A stretch of DNA of 39,111 nucleotides from an uncultured Prevotellaceae bacterium (GTDB lineage Bacteria; Bacteroidota; Bacteroidia; Bacteroidales; Bacteroidaceae). Each line of letters begins with the position of its first letter. The first letter of the stretch is position 1. The DNA is taken from positions 1 through 39,111 of the forward strand of contig OMXX01000065.1 in NCBI GenBank assembly GCA_900315105.1, read 5' to 3'. This document shows positions 8,938-18,609 of the stretch, piece by piece. Position numbers and translations under genes: made by a program. The notes below the pieces were generated by a model, which searched no databases, was not told the DNA's origin, and saw only the letters and a program-made list of their open reading frames with translations.

Positions 8938-10323
8938 ATGAGAATAAAGATAGTTTGTAGTAGGTGTAGTGTGGTTCTACTCTTTTGTCTTCTTGCCTTA
9001 GTGTCAAGAGCAGATGAGAAAACCTCCTTTGTCTCTGTTAAGGACGGCAAGTTCTATTTGCAGGGCAAGGAATACCGCTATGTTGGTACAAACCTCTGGT
9101 ATGGAGCGATCCTCGGTAGCGAAGGACAGGGAGGAAACCGCCAACGTCTCATACTGGAACTTGACGATATGCGTGCTGTGGGCATTGACAATGTACGTGT
9201 GCTTATAGGAGGCGATGGCCGTGACGGTATTCCAAGCCACATAGCCCCAAAGCTCCAGTCAGAACCGGGCGTATATAATGATACTATTCTCGCAGGTCTC
9301 GACTTCCTTATGGCAGAGCTTGAGAAGCGTGATATGAAAGCTGTGCTCTATTTCAATAACGCATGGGAATGGTCGGGCGGCTATGGGGCATACCTCGACT
9401 GGGTAGGCTTTAAGGGCGATGTGCAGAAATCGGATGGCACTGGCACTCGTCATTTCGACCAGACTCCAGTACCAAGTATAGATGGTTGGTGGGAGTATAT
9501 GCAGTATGTGTCAAACTTTATCCTTAACGGTAAGGCGAAGGCATTAGCTGCTGAGCATGTCCGTAAGATGGTGACTCGAACCAATAGATATACAGGACAG
9601 CCATACAAGGATAGCAAGGCTTTGATGGCCTGGGAGATAGCTAATGAACCTCGTTGCTTCGTAAATGATGAGTTGCATAAATATAAGTTCATAGAATGGA
9701 TTGACGAGCAGTCAACGCTCATTAAAAGTCTTGACCCAAACCATCTTGTTACGACAGGTAGTGAGGGAGAGCATGGATGCGAGGATGATATGCGATTGTT
9801 CAACGCTATTCATACGCTTCCTAACATCGACTATGCCTGTATTCATATCTGGCCAAATAACTGGGGATGGATAGGAAAGTTCAATCAGAACTATGATGCC
9901 GACAAGACGATAAAGGAGGGAGCGCCAGATCCTATCGTGGATAACGTGAAGGTGGCATGTGATTCTACTTTGGCTTATATCAATCGTGCATACGCATTGA
10001 TGGAGAAGGCTGGTCGCCCTATTGTTCTTGAGGAGTTCGGCTATCCAAGAGACAGATTTCTGTTTACTCCGGGAAGTGCGACAAAGGGGCGTGATGCATA
10101 TTATAAGTATGTGTTCAACATCATCGCAGAGTCTGGTAAGATTGCAGGCTGCAACTTCTGGGGATGGGGCGGTAAGGCAAATGTCAAGCACACTATCTGG
10201 CAACGTTGGGATGATTATGTATGTGATCCTGCTCAGGAAGAACAGGGACTTAACTCCGTTTTCACCGTGGATAAATCCACGATGGAGATAATAAAGGAAA
10301 TGACAAGGAGGATAGGCAGATGA
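8938..10323 (+). CDS. GH5 endo-beta-1,4-mannanase (probably subfamily 7)
   Basis: Secreted protein of 461 residues with signal MRIKIVCSR...LLALVSRA. The N-terminal block FYLQGKEYRYVGTNLWYGA is typical of GH5_7 mannanases. Catalytic residues are visible: acid/base E237 in WEIANEPRC and nucleophile E366 in VLEEFGYPRD. Conserved CIHIWPNNWGW and GCNFWGWGG line the cleft. It cuts beta-1,4-mannan or glucomannan chains internally. It starts 6 nt after the esterase stop and its stop overlaps the next start by 4 nt (ATGA), so it is translationally coupled with the CE7 gene. Confidence 0.88.
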   Translation: MRIKIVCSRCSVVLLFCLLALVSRADEKTSFVSVKDGKFYLQGKEYRYVGTNLWYGAILGSEGQGGNRQRLILELDDMRAVGIDNVRVLIGGDGRDGIPSHIAPKLQSEPGVYNDTILAGLDFLMAELEKRDMKAVLYFNNAWEWSGGYGAYLDWVGFKGDVQKSDGTGTRHFDQTPVPSIDGWWEYMQYVSNFILNGKAKALAAEHVRKMVTRTNRYTGQPYKDSKALMAWEIANEPRCFVNDELHKYKFIEWIDEQSTLIKSLDPNHLVTTGSEGEHGCEDDMRLFNAIHTLPNIDYACIHIWPNNWGWIGKFNQNYDADKTIKEGAPDPIVDNVKVACDSTLAYINRAYALMEKAGRPIVLEEFGYPRDRFLFTPGSATKGRDAYYKYVFNIIAESGKIAGCNFWGWGGKANVKHTIWQRWDDYVCDPAQEEQGLNSVFTVDKSTMEIIKEMTRRIGR

Positions 10324-11609
10324 AGAAAATCTTTGCGATATTTATAGTATTGTTGGTGGCGGTTTGTGTTAGTGCCCAGATACGTGGAACAAATATAACC
10401 ATTAAGGTTACGCCCGACCATAAGGACTGGACATATAGGGTTGGAGAGAATATCGGATTTACGGTTAGTGTAATGAAATCAGGCACTCTTCTTGATGATG
10501 TGAAGGTGTCATACGAGATGGGACCTGATATGTATCCTGACACTAAGAAAGAGATAACCCTAAAGGCTGGAACTGCAAAAATCACGGGCAAGATGCAAGT
10601 GCCGGGCTTCTATAAGCTGAAGGTTACGGCTCATGTTGCAGGAAAGGATTATCAGGCTCATTGCATCGCTGCCGTTTCCCCAGAGAAGATACAGCCGCAG
10701 ACACAATGCCCGAAAGATTTTGATGAGTTCTGGGCAAATGCAATAAAAGATGCTCGTAATACTGCACTAGAACCGCACATTGAGTTCCTGCCAGAGCGTT
10801 CTACGACTGATGTGAATACATATCACGTTTCATTCCATAATGACCGTTGGGGTAGGAGAGTGTATGGTATTCTCAATGTCCCTACAAAGGCTGGGAAATA
10901 TCCTGCAATATTGAAAGTCCCAGGAGCAGGTGTACGTCCATACGGTGGCGATGAAGGTCTTTGCAAGAAGGGCGTTATCGTACTTGAGATAGGTATTCAT
11001 GGAATACCCGTGACAAAGGAACAGGCATACTATGATAACCTATTTAGTGCAGCCTTGGCTGACTATTGGCTGAACGGTTCTAACAACCGTGACCGTTCTT
11101 ATTACAAGCACGTGGTAACTGGCTGTATTCGTGCCATTGATTTCATAGAGACATTCGGAAAAGAAGGTGTTGTGCAATGGGATGGAAAGAATCTTGGTGT
11201 CTGTGGTTCTTCGCAGGGAGGATTCCTTACACTTGCAACAACGGCTCTCGATAAGCGTGTAAGCTGCTATGCACCTGTTCATGCAGCTATGTGCGACCAT
11301 GAGGCGGCCTTAAAAAAAGTGGCATGCGGTTGGCCTCATATATTCTATCAGGTGGCAAAGCCTGATCAGGCAGAGGTGGAGTGTATGAGATACTACGATG
11401 GTGTGAATTTTGCAAAGAGAATCACCGTACCGGGTTGGTACTCCTTCGGGTATAACGATGATGTTGTAGCGCCAACTTCAATGTATGCCACATACAATGT
11501 GGCTGGAGGCGAGAAGACCATTTCACCATATCAGCAGACAGGTCACTTCTGGTATGAGGAACAGTATGAGGAGTGGTTTGACTTCCTGTTGAGTAAATTG
11601 AAAAAGTAA
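10320..11609 (+). CDS. CE7 acetyl (xylan) esterase
   Basis: 429 residues with a signal peptide ending CVSAQ. An N-terminal beta-rich domain (~20-120) precedes an AXE1/CE7 alpha/beta-hydrolase domain beginning CPKDFDEFWANAI. The motif RWGRRVYGILNVPTKAGKYP is characteristic. The nucleophile is S298 in GSSQGG; the acid Asp lies in FGYNDDVVAP and the His in QQTGHFW. Family members remove acetyl groups from short oligosaccharides. It overlaps the mannanase gene by 4 nt, and is the second esterase in the operon, suggesting that the substrate is heavily acetylated. Confidence 0.85.
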   Translation: MKKIFAIFIVLLVAVCVSAQIRGTNITIKVTPDHKDWTYRVGENIGFTVSVMKSGTLLDDVKVSYEMGPDMYPDTKKEITLKAGTAKITGKMQVPGFYKLKVTAHVAGKDYQAHCIAAVSPEKIQPQTQCPKDFDEFWANAIKDARNTALEPHIEFLPERSTTDVNTYHVSFHNDRWGRRVYGILNVPTKAGKYPAILKVPGAGVRPYGGDEGLCKKGVIVLEIGIHGIPVTKEQAYYDNLFSAALADYWLNGSNNRDRSYYKHVVTGCIRAIDFIETFGKEGVVQWDGKNLGVCGSSQGGFLTLATTALDKRVSCYAPVHAAMCDHEAALKKVACGWPHIFYQVAKPDQAEVECMRYYDGVNFAKRITVPGWYSFGYNDDVVAPTSMYATYNVAGGEKTISPYQQTGHFWYEEQYEEWFDFLLSKLKK

Positions 11610-11648
11610 AAGAATTGCAATCAAATAAGAAATAAGATAAAAAAGAAA

Positions 11649-14141
11649 ATGGAAAATAAGAATTTCGGTTATTTCGATGACAAGAATCGTGAGTTCGTCA
11701 TCACCAATCCTGCTACTCCGTTCCCATGGATAAACTACCTCGGCAATGAGGATTTTTTCGGTCTTATCAGTAATACTGGCGGTGGCTACGATTTCTATAA
11801 GGATGCTAAGTTCCGTCGTATCACCCGCTATCGCTATAATGGTGTTCCGATGGATAATGGCGGCCGTTATTTCTATATCAATGATAACGGTACGGTGTGG
11901 AATCCGGGTTGGAAACCTTGCAAGACTCCGCTAGATTCATATGAGTGCCGTCATGGTATGAACTATACCCGTATCACAGGTTCTAAAAACGGTATTGAGG
12001 CTTCTGTCCTCTTCTTTGTTCCATTGAAGACATGGGCTGAGATTCAGAAGGTTACGCTGAAGAATACTACTTCTGAGAAGAAGACAATAAAGTTGTTCTC
12101 TTTCGCTGAGTGGTGTCTCTGGAATGCTGCAACTGATATGGAGAACTTCCAACGTAACTGGTCAACTGGCGAGGTTGAGATAGACGGCGCTACTATCTAT
12201 CATAAGACTGAGTATAAGGAGCGTCGTAACCACTACGCATACTATACCGTGACAAATGCGAAGATTGACGGCTATGATACTGACCGTGAGTCTTTCATCG
12301 GACTTTACAACGAGTTTGCTGATCCACAGTGTGTTATGGCAGGTAAACCGAGCAATTCTCTTGCTCATGGTTGGAGCCCTATCGCTTCTCATTATATCGA
12401 GATAGAGCTTGCACCAGGTGAGAGCAAGGACTTTATCTTCATGCTCGGCTATGTGGAGAATGCTCAGGAAGAGAAGTTCTCTGCTGAGGATATTGAGCGC
12501 AAGAAGAACGGCACTCTCATTTCTTCACAGGATTCTGACGTAACACTCGTAAACAAGGCAAAGGCTAAGGCTCTTATTGATAAGTTCTCTACCGTTGAGG
12601 CTGTTGATGCTGCATTTGCTGAACTCGCTCAGATGTGGGATGCTCTGCTTGACAAGTATGTTGTGAAGTCAGATGATGAGCGCCTGAACCGTATGGTGAA
12701 TATATGGAGCCAGTACCAGTGTATGATCACGTTCAACTTCTCTCGTTCTGCAAGCTTCTTTGAGAGCGGTGTAGGTCGTGGCATGGGCTTCCGTGACTCT
12801 AATCAGGATCTCGTTGGCTTCGTACACCAGATTCCAAGTCGTGCCCGTGAGCGTATCATCGACATTGCTTCTACACAGTTCCCTGACGGTGGTTGCTATC
12901 ACCAGTATCAGCCTCTTACAAAGCATGGCAACAATGACATCGGTGGTGGCTTCAACGATGATCCATGCTGGTTGATTTTCGGTACGGTGGCATATATCAA
13001 GGAGACAGGTGATTTCTCTATTCTTCAGGAGCCAGTTCCATTCGACAATGAGCCTGGAACAGAGGTGTCGCTCATGGAGCATCTCCGTATCTCTTTCAAT
13101 CATGTTGTAGAGAATCTCGGTCCTCATATGCTTCCTCTCATCGGACGTGCTGACTGGAACGACTGTCTTAACCTCAACTGTTTCTCTTGGGATCCTAATG
13201 AGTCTTTCCAGACAACGGAGAACAATTCCGAAGGCTCTAAGGCTGAGTCTCTGATGATTGCAGGCTTGTTTGTCGTAACAGGTAAGGACTATGTAGAGCT
13301 TTGCAAGCAGATTGGCGACAATGTTGAGGCTGAGCGTGCCCAGAAATGCATCGACTCTATGGTTGAGGCTGTGAAGAAACACGGCTGGGATGGAGAATGG
13401 TATCTCCGTGCATACGACTTTTACGGCAATAAGATCGGCTCTAACGAGTGCGAGGAAGGTAAGATTTTCATCGAGTCACAAGGCTTCTGCACAATGGCAG
13501 GTATCGGACTTGAGGAAGGCATGGTTGACAAGGCTATCGATTCTTGTAAGAAATACCTTGACTGTGAGCATGGTATGGTGCTTAACAACCCTGCATATAC
13601 CACATATCACGTTGAGATGGGTGAGATTTCTTCATATCCTGCTGGATATAAGGAGAATGCTGGTATCTTCTGCCACAACAACCCTTGGGTTATCATCGGT
13701 GAGACTGTTGCCGGACGTGGTAATGATGCTTGGGAACTCTTCCGTAAGATCAGTCCTATGTATCTCAAGGATCAAGCTCTCCATAAGGTTGAGCCATACG
13801 TAAACTGCCAGATGGTGGCTGGTAAGGATGCTGCCAAACCAGGTGAGGGTAAGAACTCATGGCTTACTGGTACTGCTGCTTGGATGTGGCTCACCGTCAG
13901 TCAGTATCTTCTTGGTGTGAAGCCAACATACGATGGTTTGATGATAGACCCATGTCTTGACTCAAATATCAAGGAGTACAGCGTTAAGCGTATTCTCCGT
14001 GGTACTGAATATGATATCACCGTAAAGAATCCTAACGGCAACCAGAAGGGCGTTAAGAGCATTACAGTTGATGGTGTGGCTATCAACGGCAATGTAATCA
14101 AGGCTACTCCTGGCAAGCACGTTGTGGAGGTAATAATGTAA
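11649..14141 (+). CDS. GH94 cellobiose phosphorylase
   Basis: 830 residues, near the usual length for cellobiose phosphorylase, with no signal peptide, so cytoplasmic. Sequence blocks include [56 protein letters not shown] and the catalytic DWND motif (502-505; acid D505). [14 protein letters not shown] and the QMVAGKD region are typical of GH94 C-termini. The reaction is cellobiose plus phosphate to glucose-1-phosphate plus glucose. It is the only clearly intracellular enzyme of the operon, implying uptake of cello- or glucomannan-disaccharides; no transporter is encoded in the window. Confidence 0.9.
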   Translation: MENKNFGYFDDKNREFVITNPATPFPWINYLGNEDFFGLISNTGGGYDFYKDAKFRRITRYRYNGVPMDNGGRYFYINDNGTVWNPGWKPCKTPLDSYECRHGMNYTRITGSKNGIEASVLFFVPLKTWAEIQKVTLKNTTSEKKTIKLFSFAEWCLWNAATDMENFQRNWSTGEVEIDGATIYHKTEYKERRNHYAYYTVTNAKIDGYDTDRESFIGLYNEFADPQCVMAGKPSNSLAHGWSPIASHYIEIELAPGESKDFIFMLGYVENAQEEKFSAEDIERKKNGTLISSQDSDVTLVNKAKAKALIDKFSTVEAVDAAFAELAQMWDALLDKYVVKSDDERLNRMVNIWSQYQCMITFNFSRSASFFESGVGRGMGFRDSNQDLVGFVHQIPSRARERIIDIASTQFPDGGCYHQYQPLTKHGNNDIGGGFNDDPCWLIFGTVAYIKETGDFSILQEPVPFDNEPGTEVSLMEHLRISFNHVVENLGPHMLPLIGRADWNDCLNLNCFSWDPNESFQTTENNSEGSKAESLMIAGLFVVTGKDYVELCKQIGDNVEAERAQKCIDSMVEAVKKHGWDGEWYLRAYDFYGNKIGSNECEEGKIFIESQGFCTMAGIGLEEGMVDKAIDSCKKYLDCEHGMVLNNPAYTTYHVEMGEISSYPAGYKENAGIFCHNNPWVIIGETVAGRGNDAWELFRKISPMYLKDQALHKVEPYVNCQMVAGKDAAKPGEGKNSWLTGTAAWMWLTVSQYLLGVKPTYDGLMIDPCLDSNIKEYSVKRILRGTEYDITVKNPNGNQKGVKSITVDGVAINGNVIKATPGKHVVEVIM

Positions 14142-14167
14142 TTATATATACGGTTCTTCTACTAATT

Positions 14168-16522
14168 ATGAACAGAAAATCCTTATTTGGTAGTATATTA
14201 CTATCATCAATTCTATATGCGACAGCGACAATGGCACAACCTGCCATTGCCGCTGATGCTGTCTTAGAGGCAAAGATAGAGGCTCAGATGGCTAAGATGT
14301 CATTAAAGGACAAACTTGGTCAGATGGTGGAGCTTGATCTTCGTGGCATAATGACCACGGATGCTAAGGGAAAATTCATTATCGACCAGCACAAGTTGGA
14401 TTCACTCCTTGTGAATTTCCGTGTCGGTTCTTTCCTTAACACCCCTGGTCCTACGGGTGTTCCTGCGGCAGAGTGGGGCGGTTATATCGAGCAGCTCCAA
14501 CGCGCTTCTATCAAGCATCTTGGCATCCCTACAGTCTTTGGAGTGGATGAGAATCATGGTGTTACCTATACCACCGACGGAACGCTCATGCCTCAGAATA
14601 TCAACGTGGCTGCTACTTTCAACAGGGAAATAGCACGTCGGGCGGCAGAGGTTACGGCTTACGAGACTCGTGCCTGTTCCGTGCCTTGGACATACTCCCC
14701 TACGATGGACCTTTCCCGTGATGCCCGTTGGCCTCGCTGTTGGGAGAACTTCGGAGAGGACTGTCTCGTTAATGCCGAGATGGGTAAGGCTATGACCTTG
14801 GGCTTCCAGGGTACTGATCTAAATCATATCGGACAAAAGAATGTGGCTGTATCGCTCAAGCATTTCCTTGGCTATGGTGTTCCTACGACTGGTAAGGACA
14901 GAACTCCTGCTATCATATCTATCCAGGATTTGAAGGAAAAGCATTTCGCTCCTTACAAGGCTTGTGTTGAGGCTGGAGCCTTGACGATAATGGTCAATTC
15001 TGGTAGTGTGAACTATGTTCCGATGCATGCAAACAAGGAAATACTCACAGGCTGGCTGAAGGAAGGTCTTAAATGGGATGGAATGCTCATAACCGACTGG
15101 GCTGATGTCAATAACCTATATGGTCGTGAAAAGGTTGCAGCCAATAAGAAGGATGCTCTTGAACTTGCCGTAAATGCCGGAATTGATATGATTATGGAGC
15201 CTTACGACTGTAGTGTCGTTCCTCTGATGGAAGAACTCGTTGCAGAGGGCAGAATCCCACAGTCACGTATTGATGATGCTTGTCGTAGAATCCTCCGTCT
15301 GAAATATCGTCTGGATTTATTTGATCATCCTTATCAGAAACTGAAGGACTATCCTGAGTTCGCTTCTGCTGAACACAAGGCTGTGTCTTATCAGGGCGCT
15401 CTTGAGTCAATTGTATTGCTGAAAAATGAGGATGTTCTGCCTATTGCCAAGGGCAAGAAGATTCTCGTTACCGGTCCTAATGCCAATTCCCTTCGTGCAC
15501 TTAATGGCGGTTGGAGCTATACTTGGCAGGGAAGTTATGCGGATGAAATTCTTGCAAAGCTTGCTGAGGATACCGCTAATCGTAAGGCAAAGGATGGCGG
15601 TCCGTTCATTAAGCCTAACACTATCTTTGAGGCTCTTTGTAAGGAGTATGGTGTAGAGAATGTCACTCTTGACAATACCCTTACCTATAAGAACGATGGT
15701 GCTTATTATGAGGAAATCCTTGCGGATGCAAGTATGGCAGCTGTCAAGCAGAAGGCGAAGGATGCCGATATCATAATTGCTTGTATTGGCGAGAACTCAT
15801 ACACCGAGACTCCTGGTAATCTCACAGACCTTAATCTCTCAGAAAATCAGCGTAATCTTGTCAAGGCTCTTGCATCTACAGGCAAGCCTGTCATCCTTAT
15901 CTTGAACGAAGGCCGTCCTCGTATCATTTCCGATATCGAGCCACTAGCAAAGGCTGTTGTCGATGTTATGCTGCCGTCAAACAATGGCGGTGATGCTCTT
16001 GCTGCTTTGCTCTCTGGAAAAGAGAACTTCTCAGGCAAACTGCCATTCTCTTATCCTCGTACTATCAGCGCGTTCAACTGCTACGACTATCGTGTGTCTG
16101 AGGTGGTGGGAACAATGGAAGGTTCTTACGATTATAGTGCAGATGTCGCTTTCCAATGGCCTTTCGGCTATGGCAAGAGCTATAACACATATTATTATAG
16201 CAATCTTCGTTGTACTCCTTCTGAGTTTTCGGTTGACGATAATCTTACCATTAGTGTTGATGTGCAGAATGCAGGCAATATGAATGGCAAGGAGTCTGTG
16301 CTTCTCTTCTCAAGCGACCTCGTCGCTTCTCAGACACCAGAGATCCGTCGTCTTCGTGACTTTACCAAGATTGACCTCAAGGCTGGCGAGAAGAAAACGG
16401 TCACTTTTTCTCTTCCTGCCAAGAATCTCTCATTTGTAAATGCCCAAGGCAACTGGGTATTCGAGCCGGGAGAGTTCACGTTGCAGGTGGAGGATCAGAC
16501 GGTTAAGGTAAAGGGAAAATAA
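14168..16522 (+). CDS. GH3 beta-glucosidase
   Basis: 784 residues with a signal peptide (MNRKSLFGSILLSS...MAQ), so periplasmic or surface. The GH3 N-terminal barrel shows GVDENHGVTYT, VSLKHFLGYG and the nucleophile D310 in LITDWADV. The alpha/beta sandwich (VLLKNEDVLPIAKGKKILVT, GENSYTETPGNLTDLNL) and a C-terminal fibronectin-like domain (DVQNAGNMNGKESVLLF) are all present, so the enzyme is complete. It releases terminal beta-glucose from cello- or glucomannan-oligosaccharides. It lies 26 nt after the GH94 gene, in the same operon. Confidence 0.9.
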   Translation: MNRKSLFGSILLSSILYATATMAQPAIAADAVLEAKIEAQMAKMSLKDKLGQMVELDLRGIMTTDAKGKFIIDQHKLDSLLVNFRVGSFLNTPGPTGVPAAEWGGYIEQLQRASIKHLGIPTVFGVDENHGVTYTTDGTLMPQNINVAATFNREIARRAAEVTAYETRACSVPWTYSPTMDLSRDARWPRCWENFGEDCLVNAEMGKAMTLGFQGTDLNHIGQKNVAVSLKHFLGYGVPTTGKDRTPAIISIQDLKEKHFAPYKACVEAGALTIMVNSGSVNYVPMHANKEILTGWLKEGLKWDGMLITDWADVNNLYGREKVAANKKDALELAVNAGIDMIMEPYDCSVVPLMEELVAEGRIPQSRIDDACRRILRLKYRLDLFDHPYQKLKDYPEFASAEHKAVSYQGALESIVLLKNEDVLPIAKGKKILVTGPNANSLRALNGGWSYTWQGSYADEILAKLAEDTANRKAKDGGPFIKPNTIFEALCKEYGVENVTLDNTLTYKNDGAYYEEILADASMAAVKQKAKDADIIIACIGENSYTETPGNLTDLNLSENQRNLVKALASTGKPVILILNEGRPRIISDIEPLAKAVVDVMLPSNNGGDALAALLSGKENFSGKLPFSYPRTISAFNCYDYRVSEVVGTMEGSYDYSADVAFQWPFGYGKSYNTYYYSNLRCTPSEFSVDDNLTISVDVQNAGNMNGKESVLLFSSDLVASQTPEIRRLRDFTKIDLKAGEKKTVTFSLPAKNLSFVNAQGNWVFEPGEFTLQVEDQTVKVKGK

Positions 16523-16526
16523 AAAC

Positions 16527-16600
16527 AGACCCACCCCCTTACCCCTTCCATAAAGGGAAGTCCGATGTTGATAATATCGGAGTATGTGTCAGGGGAGTGG
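16527..16600. repeat. GC-rich palindromic repeat between GH3 and GH9
   Basis: CCCCCTTACCCCTTCC / GGGAAGTCC and CAGGGGAGTGG form an imperfect palindrome of the window-wide family, in the 148-nt gap between GH3 and GH9. Confidence 0.5.
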
Positions 16601-16670
16601 ATAGTTTTTGAAACCTCATAACAGATAAATGTTTATTCTAATTAAAAATATACTCTAAACAATTTACAAA

Positions 16671-18452
16671 ATGCGAAACCTCATAACGAAAAAAAGTAAC
16701 TACTCCCTCCCCTTTATGGGGAGGGTATGGGGAGGGGTCTTTCTCCTTCTCACTACTTCTTCCTGTTCTATAGCCCAATCTATCAAAGTCAATCAAGTTG
16801 GCTACTATCCATCCGAGACAAAGGTGGCTGTAATCGAGCCTACTGTAACGGCAAAGTCATTTACTTTGAAAGATGCCAAGGGCAAGAAGGTATGGGCTGG
16901 TAAGGCTGTACGTACATCTGTATCTCCTTTTACACAAAAAGTTCGTCAGATCGTGGATTTCTCCACAGTAAAGACACCTGGCACCTATACTTTTGTGGCA
17001 GGTAAGGAAGAACAGAAGATTGTCATCAAGGATAATGCCTTTGCTGATGTTGCCAAGGCAGCAATGAAGGCTTTCTATCTCCAGCGTACAGGTATGCCGA
17101 TAGAAGAGAAATATGCGGGAGTATATGCCCGTCCTGCAGCCCACATGGATGATAAGGTCGTTGTTCACGAGACCGCAGCCTCTCCTTTGCGTCCTGCCGG
17201 AACAGTCATTTCCTCACCTTACGGATGGTATGATGCCGGAGATTTCAACAAGTATATCGTGAACTCTGGCTTTACTGTTGCCGTTCTTCTTCAGGCTTAC
17301 GAGATCAACAAGGCATATGCCGACAAGATGAATCTCGTCATTCCTGAGTCAGAGGATGCCGTTCCTGATTTCCTCGATGAGGTTATGTATAATCTCAAGT
17401 GGATGATCACTATGCAGGATCCATACGACGGAGGTGTTTACCACAAGCTCACCACTCCTAACTTCGAGGGCTTTGAGATGCCTGTTAATTGCCATCAGAC
17501 ACGCTATGTCGTTCAGAAGAGCACACAGGCATCTCTCGACTTTGCCGCTTCTCTTGCACAGGCTGCTCGTGTCTATTCTGCATATCCTAAGTATCAGTCA
17601 TTTGCAAAGGAGGCTGTCAAGGCTGCTGAGCGTGCTTACGCATGGGCTGTGAAGAATCCTACTACCTATTATAATCAGGATGCAAACAATCAGAAGTATT
17701 CTCCGAAGGTCAATACTGGCACGTATGGTGATATGATGGCTGCTGATGAGTTCTTCTGGGCTGCTACCGAGCTTTATCTTACTACAAAGCAGAACTCATA
17801 TCTCGAGCAGGCAAAGTCATTTATGCCTCAGAGCTATCGAGTTCCTACTTGGGGAGAGGTGTCTGGTCTTGGCGTTCAGCAATGGATTAACCAGAGCCTT
17901 CTCGGTAAGATTGACGGCATAGACTTCCCTGTTGAGAAGATGAAGGCTGACCTTCTCGCATTCTGTGATGATTGTATGCAGAGAATACCAACTTCAAGTT
18001 TCAACGCACCTCATGGAAATCGTGCTCAGGACTTCCCTTGGGGCAGTAATAGTGAGATGTGTGCCGGACAGGGTATCGCCCTTACCTATGCCTATACTTT
18101 GACTAAGGATCATAAATATCTCTCAGCAGCTATTGCTGATGCCGACTATCTCCTTGGCCGTAATGCTACCGGCTATTGCTTCGTGACAGGCTTTGGAACA
18201 AAGCAGGTTATGCATCCTCATCAGCGTCTTTCTGAGGCTGACGGTATAGAAGCGCCTCTGCCTGGATTCCTTGCTGGTGGTCCAAACCCGGGACAGCAAG
18301 ACATCGCACAGGTAACTACATATCCTTCAAAGGCTGCTGACGAGTCATATACCGATGATATGAACAGCTACGCAAGTAATGAGATAGCCATCAACTGGAA
18401 CGCTTATCTTGTTGGCTTGATGATGACTATTGATGCAGAGTTGAGTAAATAG
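16671..18452 (+). CDS. GH9 endoglucanase (cellulase)
   Basis: 593 residues. An N-terminal Ig-like CelD_N domain (IKVNQVGYYPSETKVAVI) precedes the (alpha/alpha)6 GH9 domain. The catalytic Asp pair D188/D191 lies in WYDAGDFNKY, the histidine motif is HPHQRLSEADG, and the general acid E571 lies in YASNEIAINWN. It hydrolyses internal beta-1,4-glucosidic bonds. The signal peptide is odd: codons 11-24 (16701-16742) are a GC-rich palindrome (CTCCCTCCCC / GGGGAGGG) read as YSLPFMGRVWGGVF, directly before FLLLTTSSC. The TSSC around Cys32 could be a weak lipobox, or cleavage may follow SIAQ. Last gene of the operon. Confidence 0.9.
   Translation: MRNLITKKSNYSLPFMGRVWGGVFLLLTTSSCSIAQSIKVNQVGYYPSETKVAVIEPTVTAKSFTLKDAKGKKVWAGKAVRTSVSPFTQKVRQIVDFSTVKTPGTYTFVAGKEEQKIVIKDNAFADVAKAAMKAFYLQRTGMPIEEKYAGVYARPAAHMDDKVVVHETAASPLRPAGTVISSPYGWYDAGDFNKYIVNSGFTVAVLLQAYEINKAYADKMNLVIPESEDAVPDFLDEVMYNLKWMITMQDPYDGGVYHKLTTPNFEGFEMPVNCHQTRYVVQKSTQASLDFAASLAQAARVYSAYPKYQSFAKEAVKAAERAYAWAVKNPTTYYNQDANNQKYSPKVNTGTYGDMMAADEFFWAATELYLTTKQNSYLEQAKSFMPQSYRVPTWGEVSGLGVQQWINQSLLGKIDGIDFPVEKMKADLLAFCDDCMQRIPTSSFNAPHGNRAQDFPWGSNSEMCAGQGIALTYAYTLTKDHKYLSAAIADADYLLGRNATGYCFVTGFGTKQVMHPHQRLSEADGIEAPLPGFLAGGPNPGQQDIAQVTTYPSKAADESYTDDMNSYASNEIAINWNAYLVGLMMTIDAELSK
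16700..16742. repeat. GC-rich palindrome inside the GH9 signal peptide
   Basis: CTCCCTCCCCTTTATGGGGA followed by GGGTATGGGGAGGGG. It is the same type as the intergenic copies, here translated in frame. Confidence 0.65.
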
Positions 18453-18457
18453 GCTAA

Positions 18458-18503
18458 TAACGTGAGTTCGACGAATCAATTATATTTCGTCTAACTCACG
18501 TTA
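18458..18503. repeat. Palindromic repeat (TAACGTGAGTTCGACGAA family)
   Basis: Left arm TAACGTGAGTTCGACGAA (18458-18475) and an inverted right arm (18485-18503) with one mismatch. A T-rich stretch follows. It starts 5 nt after the GH9 stop, so it may also end transcription. Related copies lie near 20536, 30768 and 38288. Confidence 0.75.
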
Positions 18504-18609
18504 ATTATTTCTTAGTCGCAGAATAATAAATTCCAAGGATATGGGTGGGCTCTATAAATTGACTTTCCCTTTCTACATCACATCAAACAGAACATAACGT
18601 TAAAAAAGG

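Noticed and set aside
12669..13382. 237-codon antisense frame inside GH94
   Set aside because: Antisense shadow; the plus strand carries the conserved GH94 catalytic region.
18458..18503. Simple intrinsic terminator only
   Set aside because: It may terminate transcription, but related arms at three other loci, including breakpoints, show that it is a repeat family member.
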